Assembly (NCBI GenBank): GCA_035610835.1
Contig: CM069455.1
Coordinates: 41,798,579 to 41,862,578, forward strand
DNA: 64,000 nt
Origin: Ophiura sarsii
Taxonomy: Eukaryota; Echinodermata; Ophiuroidea; Amphilepidida; Ophiuridae
Direction: 5' to 3'
Shown: piece by piece, positions 43,586 to 54,981 of the stretch
Layout of the letters: each line of letters starts with the position of its first letter
How positions within the stretch are numbered: the first letter of the stretch is position 1
Made by a program: the position numbers and the translations under genes
Notes under the pieces: generated by a model
Told to the model about the DNA's origin: nothing
Databases searched by the model: none
Seen by the model: the letters and a program-made list of their open reading frames with translations, nothing else

Positions 43586-44771
43586 AAGACAAATTGTTCC
43601 AATATGTAATTTGATTGACATCTGATTTTGCTAATTGTATCTTGATCAATTTATTGTAAACAATAATTTAAACTATTGCTTGTATTTAGAATAGTGCGTA
43701 TATTAATCCAATGATATTTCATGTTTTAACTATTAGGTCCATTGGCTTAAGATTTTATGGTGACAATTTTGTAAATTGTAGGTTTAGCTCGTGATGAACT
43801 CGGAGATATCATGTTTATTTTGTATATATTAATTAACTACATTTCAATGCAGTTTGCAGAGACCTGTTGTGCTTTAATACTTGGTTAAAGGAACAGGAAG
43901 TCATGTACAAACTCATGAACATTGATAATTCAGTTTCCATGGCCCGTCCATTGAAACCAAACATTATCACCTCTGGAAAAAAGGTAGGTTCCGTTGCTAA
44001 TGTTATTGTGTTGTTTGGGGGCACTACGGTAAGGACTAATGAAATTGGGGGTCAAGATAGATTGTAGACCAATCAGAGGCTTTATGGGTTAGGCCGCCAT
44101 GTTTGGTTTGGCGTAAATTTCATTCTTTGTCAAGATAGCATTGAGAAAGGAGCAGTCACATTTTTATGCGGATATTCTTTGCCGTATTCAATCGGAGCTT
44201 CGATATAATTCAGCTGGGCGAGCGAACGGTTCGCCAGGTAATAGATACAAGATTACCAAACGATAATGCATGGAAAATACATGAAATAGTGCAACTCATT
44301 CTAATGCATAGAAAATAGTACACATTTGTCACATTGTTTACAACGAACTGTTAACTCGGCGTCGCGTCGGAAAGGTTGTAAATTTGTTCCGAATTGTAGC
44401 AGAATTTGGCAAATGGCGACTGGTGGAGTGTTATCAGCAAGTCTTTACCGTGTGAGTTAGCATCGACTGTGATTGCGGGTTTGAAGCAGCATTCTACTAA
44501 TTACTCCTGGCAATACTGGAGGTAAGAAGGGTATTTAATGTACAACCTCAAATATCAGTGTCATTACAGCTAGTACTAGTAGTAGCTATGAATCTAGCTC
44601 TCTGTCTGAAATGAAACATCCGAGTCTGCGTCGGAAAATGTTGTGGATATTTGCAATTTGTCTGAGCAAAATTGTCAACGTTTGCTTCAGATATCATATT
44701 ATTTATGGTACGAATCTGTAGCTTGGTTAAATATTGAACATGACAAACCAAAAACAGTCTAGTAAGTAACC
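43586..44771. other. Unassigned stretch upstream of the tRNA
   Basis: About 1.2 kb with no recognisable coding or repeat structure. Two short forward/reverse frames near 43833-44067 overlap each other and match no family known to me. Confidence 0.4.
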
Positions 44772-44792
44772 GCCTCCGTGGCGCAATTGGTA

Positions 44793-44828
<36 letters not shown>

Positions 44829-44845
44829 GAGGCCAGCCGGGGGCG
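44772..44845 (+). tRNA. tRNA-Asn (anticodon GTT)
   Basis: 74 nt fold as a cloverleaf. The acceptor stem pairs GCCTCCG with CGGGGGC (one G-T pair) and has a G discriminator. The anticodon stem TTCGG/CCGAA encloses CTGTTAA, giving anticodon GTT. Box A TGGCGCAATTGG and box B GGTTCGAGGCC are intact. The T stem GGTGG/CCAGC has one G-G mismatch, so a mildly degenerate gene or pseudogene is possible. No intron and no encoded CCA, as in animal nuclear tRNAs. Confidence 0.85.
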
Positions 44846-44852
44846 TTGTTTC

Positions 44853-44857
44853 TTTTT
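44853..44857 (+). terminator. RNA polymerase III terminator
   Basis: A run of five T lies eight bases after the tRNA 3' end, as expected for Pol III termination. It supports a transcribable tRNA gene. Confidence 0.8.
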
Positions 44858-45839
44858 GCATTTAATGCAGATCGACAAATCACATCACAGTAAAAATTTA
44901 ATGTTGACAAAATCACAGACCACTTACACAAAAATTGCATCTGCGCATGCTCCTGTGGTGATCGAAATCCAACACACAAGCAATGGGCGAGTTTTATAAG
45001 TGGAGGTGATTGTGATTTGGGTTATAGTTGAAGTATTGTAGCGATTAAGCATTAATATAATTGCATTCGCGATAATGGTTATTGTAATGGGGATGGTGAT
45101 TGTGGTTGTAGTCGGTTTCTGATTAAGACTATGGGATACTATTTGAATATGTTTATGATCGTGATTATATGATTGGGATGATGTTGCAAGGGCGATTGGT
45201 TGGGAATTTGGTTCAATTTTCATTATGAGAGCCATTTAATTGTAATTATGGTTTTGATTATAAGTTTGGTGTGAAGGGGGAAAACCGACCAGTGGGGGCA
45301 ACTGTTACAATGGTAGTGGAGGGATTAATGTATTTATCTTCTGCCAGTTGCAGCCAAGACCGGATACCTAAAGTCAGACCAACACACGTGTTAAGTGTTT
45401 ACTCGCTCAGGTTGGCGGGGGCCAGTGTCACCTTCAAATTCTCGCATACTTTGTATAGAAATTCCTTTAAAAAGGAATGGGCGCTCAAATGAACATGCTT
45501 CATTTGATTAATTACAATATATTAAATAATAAATCTAGATAGGACTTTTGATTAATTACAAATTATATTAAATATAATAATTTGGTCCTGAAGAAGTCAG
45601 GTTAATCCTAGGGTAAAACTAATTGGTCTAAGCCCAGAGCACGTTAGTTTACAAAGCTTAGTGGAAGCGGCCACAGCAACCGCCATGGCGGGCATGTTTA
45701 CGTCTGACGAGGAAATAAAGATGCGAGGAAGATGGGGATCTTCAATTTTTTGTTATAATTTGTTAAGGCTTTTTCTTTGACTAGTTAATAGCTTCCAGGT
45801 CCTATAATTTCAGGTAATTCACCTTTAAATGGATTCGTA
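44858..45839. other. Unassigned stretch downstream of the tRNA
   Basis: No gene recognised. The reverse frames at 44548-44979 and 44924-45235 are compositionally biased (Ile/Thr-rich) or antisense to the tRNA and are not convincing. Confidence 0.4.
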
Positions 45840-45931
45840 TTTCTTTGTTTGTGATTTTTTCAAATTTGGACATTTTTAGAGCACTCACAAAATTCCAAAA
45901 ATTAAGATAAAAAAACTTCCTTGAGTCCCCC
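45840..45931. mobile_element. Right end of the TTAA foldback family, copy C
   Basis: GAGCACTCACAAAATTCCAA followed by AACTTCCTTGAGTCCCCC and then TTAA (45933-45936, one extra T between) matches the terminus at 52748 and the inverse of 26722. The rest of this copy is not recognisable. Confidence 0.6.
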
Positions 45932-46255
45932 TTTAATGTCCCCGAATGTGTGCCCTCCTTGGATACACACAATATTTTCAATTTTCCCCCTAAATTGAAG
46001 AATTGGTAATGAAAAATCCACTACTATAAAGTTTGTTTCTGGTGCTATTTATGCACATCCTATTAATAATAAGGCTTGATTGTGTATCCCGATCTAAATT
46101 GTAATAATTGCATTATTATAAGGCCTACCTTATCATTAAAATAAATATTTTCATTGCAAGCATTGCCAACTATGTGTGATATTTATCCGTTTTAAACTCA
46201 TTGTCTCTATATTTCAATCATTGATGCATAGGCATACTTCAGGATCAGGATTTAA

Positions 46256-46409
46256 TTGAAAAACTATTGATCATGTTCACTGTTGCTAGGCCTACTTAAA
46301 ATCTGTTATGAGATGTTTACTCAGAAGTATTAATCTTATCCGATAGGTGATAGTTTAAAAAAAACTATTGAAAACCTATTGATCATGTTAACTGTTGCTA
46401 GGCCTACTT
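46256..46409. repeat. 112-bp tandem duplication (unit 1 plus start of unit 2)
   Basis: Unit 1 (46256-46367) starts TTGAAAAACTATTGATCATG. Unit 2 starts at 46368 with TTGAAAACCTATTGATCATG and reaches CCTACTT at 46409. The rest of unit 2 (AAAATCTTTTATGAGATG...) lies at 51070-51136 after the CR1 element. Unit 1 is thus an empty-site reference for that insertion. Confidence 0.85.
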
Positions 46410-46968
46410 ATGGTTTTGGTGGCAGGGGGTTCATGAATTATTATATGTATGTTCACTACATGACGACACATCCAACCATGTCCATATTTGCACTACTCCT
46501 AGCGCCTGGCACATTCTCGTTACGCTTTCCCCGCGTATTCTATGGTTTGTTGTTGTCGTAAGTTAAATATCAATGACCATAAATGTTGATTGATTATGCC
46601 CTATTTGCCTATTTATGTTCACTAAACATCTTGATGACTATCTTAGCCATGCCTATGTGGCCCTAACCCATTGCTTTCATGCATATACCATGCCATGCAT
46701 ATACGTATTCAACCATGGCTAAGTGATCATCATAATTATACACTGTCATATTTATTTATTTTCTTCTTTATTTCTCCTTCCGATCCCCGTGTGGTTTTAC
46801 CCCCCCCCCCCCCCCCCCCTCACCCATCCTAAGTTACCATTGTTAGTGTATATGATTACGCCCGATACGTGCTTGGCCGTCACGTTTCGTCCATCCCGCC
46901 TTCAATTCCCTATTTTGGTTAAATTTTGTTTTTGTCTAATTCGTGTTGTGTGTTGGCATTGGCAGTAA

Positions 46969-47229
46969 ATGGATAATACTTGTAACTCATGTTTTAAAAA
47001 CATTCTTATTCATCAATCTAAGATATTATGTAACGCATGTAATTATTTTTACCATACTCGATGTATATATACAGATATAAATGCAAATTGGTTTTGTTTC
47101 AAATGTACTGGTGAACTGTTCCCATTTAATCATTTTGTTGAAGACGATGAATTTAGATTTGCCTTGTTTTGCTTAAATAACACTAAGTCTAAAACTGAAC
47201 CCATTTCAATTGGAGGAAGACATCCTTAA
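46969..47229 (+). CDS. CR1-type ORF1, PHD-like zinc finger protein (86 aa)
   Basis: Starts at ATG 46969. Eight zinc ligands in PHD order are visible: CNSC, then CNAC, FYHTRC and WFCFKC. This is the C4HC3 pattern found in ORF1 of several CR1-group elements, where it may help bind RNA or chromatin. It overlaps the ORF2 start (47210) by 20 bases in another frame, a common arrangement for coupled translation in these elements. The protein is short and may be complete or 3'-shortened. Confidence 0.75.
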   Translation: MDNTCNSCFKNILIHQSKILCNACNYFYHTRCIYTDINANWFCFKCTGELFPFNHFVEDDEFRFALFCLNNTKSKTEPISIGGRHP

Positions 47230-47575
47230 CTCATCTGATAATAATATAATCAATAATGATGTTCATAAGTGCTCTTATATATTTGATCATGATATGCTTA
47301 ATAGCTCAGGCGGTAACGACGATTTCTCAATTATTCAGTTAAACACACGTAGCTTTAACAAAGATTTTGATGCTATTTATACATATTTATCTAGTATCGA
47401 CCGTACTTTTACCGTTATCTGTTTATCTGAAACATGGTTTTATGAGGATATGTCTAATGTTATCGATATTGAAAACTATGAGCTAGTCAGCACACCTCGC
47501 ATTGACAGAAGAAGTGGTGGGTCTGCTATTTATGTACACAACTCTGTATCATATTGTTTAAGGAAGGATCTCAAT
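47210..47575 (+). pseudogene. ORF2 endonuclease, N-terminal part
   Basis: From ATG 47210: FSIIQLNTRSFNKDFDAIYT (Asn of the EEP fold), VICLSETWFYEDM (catalytic Glu) and RRSGGSAIYVHNSVSYCLRK. This is the apurinic-type endonuclease that nicks target DNA. The frame is interrupted at 47576 by a hAT-like element and resumes at 48103. Confidence 0.85.
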
Positions 47576-48095
47576 CAGGGGTGTGCCAGTGAGCTTGCCG
47601 ATCGGGTCCACTTTTAAATGAAAATTTGGTCAGCATAGAACTGGTGGCGCTATACTGATCAGGCGTGATTGTAGCAGACGACACGACGCTGGCCACGCGT
47701 CTCAAAGACGACCCAATATGTCAACGGGAGTGCACTATTTTGAATTATTTTTAACAGTCATCGCCCGGTTAATGATGACAATTCTTCTAATTATGATGAA
47801 TTTGTCAAAATGATAAGATTAACATTCGCGATTACGTGTTATTCACCTTATTCATTACGTATTCAACATTTAGGTTTCGCGTGGCCACCGTCGTCTGTGT
47901 AAATCCACAACGCCCTCAAACCTATGCTGACCAAATATTACGTTAAACCTGGTTAAACACTGTTAAACGCGTTCAACGCCGGTCACCGACACATTCCGAT
48001 GATTACCATAATTTATGTAATTTATGCAAACGGCCCCGTTTTCGCTACGTGTGTTAGTATAGGACTTTCCTATCCCAAAATTAATAGTATCCCTG
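47576..48095. mobile_element. hAT-like non-autonomous insertion in the CR1 endonuclease
   Basis: Short ends CAGGGGTG and the inverse of CAGGGATA flank 520 bp; TCTCAAT(C) is duplicated on both sides (47569-47575 and 48096-48102). The 7-8 bp duplication and CAGGG tip suggest hAT. The interior (for example GATTAACATTCGCGATTACG near 47850) resembles part of the TTAA element at about 5490-5510, so the two share a module. Non-coding. Confidence 0.7.
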
Positions 48096-48102
48096 TCTCA
48101 AT

Positions 48103-48645
48103 CTCATCGCACAGCCGTCAGTAAATGACCATTCTGAATCGATTTTTATTGAAATTTTAAATCCCGCTAGTAAGAATGTTATCGTTGGTAATATCTATCG
48201 TGCTCATCGTACTGATGCCAATTTATTTATCTCTGATCTCGATCAATGTCTTAACAAAATTACCAACGAAAACAAACAATGCTACTTCACCGGTGATTTT
48301 AATTTCGATTTACTGCAACATGAGAACATCGATATTATTAATGATTTCATTAACACCATGTATAACTCTAGCATGTACCCTCTGATCAATAGACCTACTA
48401 GGATAACCCCTACTTCAGCCACTTTACTTGATAACATCTTTACAAATGTTCTTACTCATGAAATTAAATCAGGTGGTATTGTGAATGATCTCACAGATCA
48501 TTATCCAGTTTTTCAATTCACCAAGTCGATGCCTCATCGTCATAATCATCACCTGCCCATAAAATCTCGTTCATTCAATCAAAATAGAATTCTTGGATTC
48601 CATAATCACAAAGTCTCATTGATTGGGGCTTTATTACGGACATAA
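48103..48645 (+). pseudogene. ORF2 endonuclease, C-terminal part
   Basis: In the same element after the insertion: VIVGNIYRAHRTDANLFISD, the catalytic YFTGDFNFDLL (Asp/Asn) and NDLTDHYPVFQF (Asp-His). A one-base shift near 48600-48620 ends this frame at 48645, and the linker to RT continues in another frame. Confidence 0.8.
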
Positions 48646-48649
48646 CTTA

Positions 48650-49898
48650 CACCGAAGCAGCCTATGACGCTTTTAATACGAAATTCATCGATATTTACAA
48701 TATCTATTTTCCATTGAGGTACAACAACGGTTCATCAACCCCTAAAAATATCCCTCGCAAGCCATGGATTACTTCAGCTATTCTTAAATCCATTAATCGC
48801 AAGCAAAAGCTGTATAGAAAGTATGTGGGTCATCCAACGGTCCCAAATAAAGCACATTATATAACGTACCGTAATATCCTAACTACTATGATTCGCACCT
48901 CTAAGAAAAACTATTACGCTGAAAAACTAGATGCCTGCAAACGTGACACAAAACAAACATGGAATATATTAAAAAGTATCCTCAATCGACATGGTAGGCC
49001 CAAACCTCCAACGTCATTCAATATCAATAATATTGATATCACGGATCCAGTTGAGATTGCGAACCACTTTAACTCATATTTTGCAAATATTGGTCTTACT
49101 CTCGCTAATAAAATTCCACCCGCGAATACTAGTTTTCAGCATTACTTGAATAAAGCACTATCTGTGAATAAAGCTACCTCTCCAAAGGACTCTTTTTTCG
49201 TTACCCCAACAGATAGCGATGAAATTATATCTTTATGTAAAACTCTTAAATCAGGAACCAGCTGTGGTTGTGATGATATTAAACCCGATGTTATAAAAGC
49301 TGTCAGTGATCTTATTGCTAATCCTCTAGTCCATATATTTAATTTATCATTGAGCTCGGGTGCTGTACCAACAAAGCTTAAAATTGCCAAAGTTGTTCCT
49401 ATCTTTAAAAAAGGTGATCGTCAAGATTTGCACAATTATAGGCCCATCTCTGTCCTCCCTGCTTTCTCTAAAATCTTGGAACGTATTATGCACAAAAGAC
49501 TATTTAGCTATGTTAATCGCTTTCATCTTTTACAGGACTGTCAGTTTGGTTTTCGATCCAATCATTCATCATATATGGCTATACTTGAGGCATATAATAA
49601 CATTATTACTGATCTCGATAACAACAAATTCTCATTAGGTATCTTCTTGGACCTCTCCAACGCATTTGACACAATAAATCATGATATTCTATTATCGAAA
49701 CTTAACCACTATGGTGTCCGTGGGAAGGCCTTGGACTGGTTCAGAAGTTACCTAACCAACAGATCTCAATTTACTATCTTCGACCGCCATTTTTCGTCTA
49801 ATTTAGATTTCTCCTGCGGAGTTCCACAAGGCTCGATCTTAGGTCCCCTCCTGTTTATTATTTACATAAATGATATTGTTTTTTCAAGTAATTTCTAA
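48650..49898 (+). pseudogene. ORF2 reverse transcriptase, fingers and palm
   Basis: The linker (for example KPWITSAILKSINRKQKLYR) is followed by the polymerase: LKSGTSCGCDDIKPDVIKAV, FKKGDRQDLHNYRPISVLPA, GFRSNHSSYMAILEAYNNII, IFLDLSNAFDTINHDILLSK and CGVPQGSILGPLLFIIYIND. The frame shifts by one base near 49885, immediately before the catalytic FADD box, and stops at 49898. Confidence 0.88.
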
Positions 49899-50742
49899 AT
49901 TTGTAATCTTTGCCGATGATACAAACTTACTTGCCTCTCACAGCAACATGACCGATCTTATCAACACTTCAAATGTTGAGCTCACCAAAATATCTACCTG
50001 GCTAGATGCTAATAAATTATCCCTAAATGTTGATAAAACTACATTTATGCATTTTAAAAACAGGTATGATACACGAAGTCATAATTATAATGGCATAACA
50101 ATAAATAATATTCCAATTGTTAAAGTTTCGAGCACAAAATTTCTAGGTGTTATTCTTGACGAATCACTAAATTGGCAACGTCATAATACTCATATTACAA
50201 ATATGGTCTCAAAATACTCGGGAATCCTTTTCCGCTTAAAACACACATTGTCACCTCACATCTTATTTTCGCTATATACAAGCCTCGTCCTTCCTCACCT
50301 TCATTATTGCAACATCATATGGGCTGATTCTAACAACTGCAACCTTAATTCAATTCATGTGAAACAAAAGAAAATTATTCGTCTTTGTTCAAATTCACAT
50401 TACTTAGCTCATTCTACCCCTTTGTTTGCAAAATTGAAAACCCTCACTATTTATGACATTCATAGGCTACAGAAGGCTATTTCTATGTATAAATTTGCAA
50501 ATAACATGTTACCTGATTTATTTTCTCATTACTTTAATAAATCAGATGTCTTCCACTCCTATGGAACAAGGTTTTCACATCTTTATAGACCCCCAAAATT
50601 TAGAACTGATCTTGCTAGACATACTATTAGAAGACAGGGACCATTGGAGTGGAATGACATTAATAATGATATTCGACACTGTAAATCAGTCAGAAGTTTT
50701 AACAATAGATATAAACAATATTTACTATCGTTTTATTCATGA
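49885..50742 (+). pseudogene. ORF2 reverse transcriptase, catalytic box to C-terminus
   Basis: It continues after the shift with KFVIFADDTNLLASHS (catalytic Asp pair), KLSLNVDKTTFMHFK, KFLGVILDESLNWQRH, LYTSLVLPHLHYCNIIWADS and the tail RRQGPLEWNDINNDI. It ends at a normal stop at 50742, followed by about 320 bp of 3' UTR. Confidence 0.88.
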
Positions 50743-51069
50743 GTTCATAACTAAGGAACTTCATTCCTAATATATGTATAATTATACCGGTACATATATA
50801 AATCCGTATTCTATCGCCTTGATGTCTTACATAATCATTATTCACCGATGTACATTATAATCGTTACTGATCTGTTATTGTAATTTTGTTCATGCCGTTT
50901 CCAACATACACTCGAGTTCTTTGCATTATAGCTAATGATTTTTTTTAGGTGGCCAGTACTTCCCGAGCTCTGCTCTGATTTGGTCAACCTACCATAGTAT
51001 ATTAATTGTATTGTCATAATTATGTATCTCATTTGTGGAAAATAAACTGAACTGAACTGAACTGAACTT

Positions 51070-51611
51070 AAAATCTTTTATGAGATGTTTACTCAGAAGT
51101 GTTAATCTTATCCAATATAGGTGATAGTTTAAAAAACCTTCTTCGTAGGTAATCCACTTACCTTTTCTTTGTTATTATTGTCTTCTTGTTGATCATCTGC
51201 TCAATATTTTTGGAAGAGGTCACTACAGGGCAGAAGACGTTATGTGAGCTAGAGGACGTTATCAAAAACCTTTGTCTAATAATGGGCTCTTGGCTAGATA
51301 ACGGGCTGTTCATACGCCGTGACCAGAATGGTGACCTCTTCCTACAAAATAAAGGGCTGATGCAACAATAGAAAGACAATAGATAATAATGAAAGGAAAG
51401 GTGGCTAGACGTGTATGGATACATACATACATACATACATACATACAACATACGGCAAATTATAGTATGATAAATAAATTAATCGCTTTACTCCTAATCA
51501 TCAGTGCACAACAGCCTTTGACCAATTTTGTTTGGGACAAGCTTACAAAATTATTTTTGAGTAAAAATTTCCCAAAATTGCTTAATTATACTATTTTAAG
51601 ACACTAATCTA
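51070..51611. other. Remainder of the 112-bp duplication, then unassigned
   Basis: 51070-51136 completes duplication unit 2. The following ~470 bp have no recognisable gene; a CATA microsatellite (ACATACATAC...) lies at 51420-51447. Confidence 0.5.
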
Positions 51612-52385
51612 GGGATTAGTGTAAATTTCCATATTCGTAACATTGCAAGAATACGTCGTTTCATTGACCAAACTACTTGTGCACATGCAGCAAGATCTCT
51701 GATCCTATCTCGACTGGACTATGGCAACTCGCTTTTATGCGGTCTTCCAAAACAGGCAGTGCAACGTCTCCAAAAGCTTCAAAATCGCGCGGCGCGTCTA
51801 ATTTTTCAAGTTAGTAAGCGTATTAGTGCCGCGCCGCTCTTGCGCGAGTTGCATTGGTTGCCTGTCCAGCAGAGGATAGATTTCAAGATCTTGGTGCATG
51901 TGTACAACTGTCTTCATGACTCATCTCCTTCATATTTACAGGATCGGCTGCACAAATACAGGTGTAACCGTACTGGCCTTAGGTCCATGAAGGATCTTTC
52001 CCGACTAGAAATCCCCAAAACAAAAAGAGCTTATGGGGATAGATCATTTTCGGCTTATGGTCCTAAGTTGTTGAACAGCTTACCAAATAATGTACGCGTT
52101 GCTCCCAATGTGAAAGCTTTTAAAAAGCTCTTAAAAACCTACCTTTTCCCAAATTAATTCCTAGTCATTGTGCATATTTTTTGGTTTCTTAATTGTATAT
52201 TTATATATATCTGTTTTTATCATAATTGCTGATGTAATAAGTAGGTCATGTATTTTATCATGTGTCATTATTTTGTTGCATGCTGTAACTATATTGTATT
52301 TTAGATTGTGTTTTAATGTACAGCGCATTGGTCCATGGGAAATGCGCTTTATAAGTATCCTTAATAATAATAATAATAATTATTA
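51612..52385 (+). mobile_element. 5'-truncated L2-like retrotransposon (3' end)
   Basis: Coding for the RT tail starts at about 51618 and ends at a stop at 52155-52157. Then a 3' UTR with the L2-like end GGAAATGCGCTTTATAAGTA is followed by an AAT microsatellite (52363-52380). The open frame of about 180 codons has no stop or shift, so the copy is young relative to others here. Confidence 0.85.
51618..52157 (+). pseudogene. L2-like reverse transcriptase C-terminal domain
   Basis: It contains SLILSRLDYGNSLLCGLPKQ, VQRLQKLQNRAARLIFQ, LLRELHWLPVQQRIDFKILV, AYGDRSFSAYGPKLLNSLP and a KAFKKLLKTYLF end, the full L2 tail. The catalytic domain is absent because of 5' truncation, usual for non-LTR insertion products. 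It is not expected to have function. Confidence 0.85.
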
Positions 52386-52387
52386 TT

Positions 52388-52748
52388 TTCTCATTAATTT
52401 TTCTTCTAAATCCGCATTTTTGAAATTTTGACCAAAAATGGCCAAAAAAGTGAAAAAAATCAGAAAAAAATCACTATTTTGGCAACATTACAATCATGCA
52501 ATTTTGGGCATTTTTTACTCAAAAATAATTTTGTTAGCTTGTTCCAAAAAAGAAATGGGTCAAAAAAGCGAATTTTATGATTTTCTCCAAAATTCAACAT
52601 TTTTTGTCAAAATTGAAGCCAAATTTGGATTCTCTGATCCATTTCCTTTCAAAAAATGTATACTTTTGTATGCATTTGATTAATAGTTCAATAATTACAG
52701 CACTCACAAAAATCAAAAAATCAAATCAAAAACTTCCTTGAGTCCCCC
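52388..52748. mobile_element. TTAA foldback family, copy B (right part)
   Basis: The sequence from about 52388 mirrors the family: GACCAAAAATGGCC, GGTCAAAAAAGCGAATTTTA, CCATTTCCTTTCAAAAAATG, ACAGCACTCACAAAAATC and the end AACTTCCTTGAGTCCCCC directly before TTAA (52749-52752). The left part is missing where it meets the L2 tail. Confidence 0.7.
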
Positions 52749-52752
52749 TTAA

Positions 52753-54981
52753 AGTCGACTGAATCTAGAATAAAAATTCCCTTTAAGGGAAGTATCAACC
52801 CTATTATTTTGATGATCAACTTTTGCTTCTAAGGTTAAGAATATTGAATAAAAAGTACATAAAAGTATACATTTACGCTCTTTTGTTTTTAGCGTCTACG
52901 TCGCGGATATTAAGCGGCGCGTCTAGTATTACGCACGGGTATATTCAGCGCGCGACGCAATGATCGCACAGCTGTCGCAGCATTTGAAAAGCGCGAAACT
53001 CCGCTTAAATTCCCGCCAAATAACCATGCGCCTTTTCCTGACTCAAACTTACCAAAACAACAATTTTAAATCACCAAAAAGAAGAGAAATAATCGATACC
53101 GATAAGTAACCTATGATGGTAATGATAGAATACATATAAAAGTATACAATAATAGAGAAATATGAACTTCAATTTTTGAAACAAGTGCCGGGTTGACACT
53201 GCCCAAGATAATTCCATTCATAAAGATTAAAATTAAAAAAATGGAAGACACCGATTTTAATCATTTCCGTTTTTAAAGATGTATTGCTCTTTAGGTTGGT
53301 CAAAGTTGGAAGATAAATACCTATAACTTATTTTCATGGTGTCATTCCTCGGTGCGAAAAAAGGTTTATAGGCCTAAAGGATGCATAGGTCTACATTATA
53401 TTTAGCTTGATTTTCTTTTCCAGATTAATCCAATTCCGACCCTACTTTGGATGTTTTATTCCATGTCTACAGCTGAGACAACGGATGTCAATTTTTAACT
53501 TTTGATTTTGCGCGAAACACTTTTTTGCATTGAAATTATTGAACCAAAATAATAACAATCCATACTGTGAAAGTGTACTTTCTCAATGACTTTGCTGATA
53601 ATAATGAAATAAACCAGCCTCTCCATAATTGAATCTTTAAATGTGGTTACACATTTATAGTAGATAGGACTTTTCTTTTCTTTTCTGGAAAACCGACTGC
53701 CATGTTCAGTGTGGAAAACAGGTGTAATATTTTTTTGCAATTGATGCTTATTTTTGTTTGTTATGAGCCAAGACAGTATAATCTTCGGATATTTTCAATA
53801 AAATTACTTGTTTGGTGAAGAAGGTCATGAAGGTAGGCCATCTATTTAGCAAGTACCTAGGATTAACAATTTTTCTTGGGGAGCAATGCCACAAGTATTG
53901 CTTTGTACAGAACTTAGAGTTCTCACTAAAAGGATTCTAAGTGTCTCTAAGAAATTGTTTCCTATACCCAACTCTTGCTTGAATAGTCTGGTGATAATCT
54001 TCTACAAAATACAATGAAAACTTTAACAATAACAATAATTAAAAAGAAAAGGCATACAAGACATTATTGTGGTAAAGGCTAAGACACACGGGCCCGTTCA
54101 AGGATGCCTTACAATATTCCACTATGCCAAAACACTCTTTCAAAGAATTTGCCTGGCATTTCTTGTAATCTCAATGATAAAAATTATATTACGAAGCACA
54201 CAATTTAAGTTAAGAGACGGTCTTTGAATATGAACTTACAATACACTCATTTACCAGAGCAGTGATTCACATTTTACATCCAACATTTCAAAACCTGGGC
54301 TATCTTTAGGCTGTACCACCGTATTTGACCATAAATCCCACACAGTATTTATGATTTTCACAAATGCATGGCTCCCCCGCTCCCCTGCTGATGCCTTATT
54401 TGGCACAATGTAGATACCACATGTGTAGTGGTCTATTACCCTAGGCTTAGGCAAGTTACATTATCTTTTATTAGAAGTGAGAATATGTTATATTTTCAGT
54501 AAAATTATAACTTTGGTAATATTGAATGGAATTCCTCCATTCAAATATGAAACTAGACCAAAAGGTGTGTTATTTCATACACAAATATGTTTTCACTCAC
54601 ATGCCCTTATCTTTCTTATCAGACCACCTCCCTGAGCGAAAACAAAACTAATACCCCATGCTTGAAAGCATGGGTGAAAAGTCGACCTATATGAGTAGCA
54701 TAATCATAAAGAGGAGATATTAAACTTAATTTTGGCTGACTTTATTCAAGAATCGTACGACCAGTTAACTCACAATAATTGGTTGAAAATTTGGGTCAAT
54801 TGAGGTCATCAACATTTAGACAAAACAGTCAGTAGAAGCATGGAAGTACGAGACACGGAATACCATCGACAAGACCCTGATATATGACTCAAATATATTG
54901 CCATTGGCGGTACCTCCTCCACACACAAGCATTGACAGCAATTGAATTACTTGCCCATTATGTACGCACATCGTTCTAAAT
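52753..54981. other. Unassigned 2.2-kb stretch
   Basis: No host gene, RNA or clear mobile-element boundary recognised. Composition is AT-rich with one GC-rich patch near 52890-53000 (several CGCG sites). Short frames lack family motifs. Confidence 0.4.

Larger units (their letters stand above)
46410..51065 (+). mobile_element. Full-length CR1/Jockey-group non-LTR retrotransposon
   Basis: Both ends are set by comparison with the undisturbed unit of a 112-bp duplication: CCTACTT before 46410 and AAAATC after 51069 are adjacent in unit 1. The element has a ~560-bp 5' region, ORF1 with a PHD-type zinc finger, ORF2 with endonuclease and RT, and a 3' terminus of four ACTGA repeats (51046-51065). 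ACTT on both sides is a 4-bp duplication or microhomology. ORF2 is broken by a 520-bp hAT-like insertion and two frameshifts. Confidence 0.88.

Noticed and set aside
44548..44979. 143-codon reverse frame
   Set aside because: It is antisense to the tRNA-Asn gene and has no family similarity.
46801..46820. C20 run as a possible assembly boundary
   Set aside because: It lies within the 5' region of the CR1 element and sequence on both sides fits one element; a similar run at 11633 has no boundary either.
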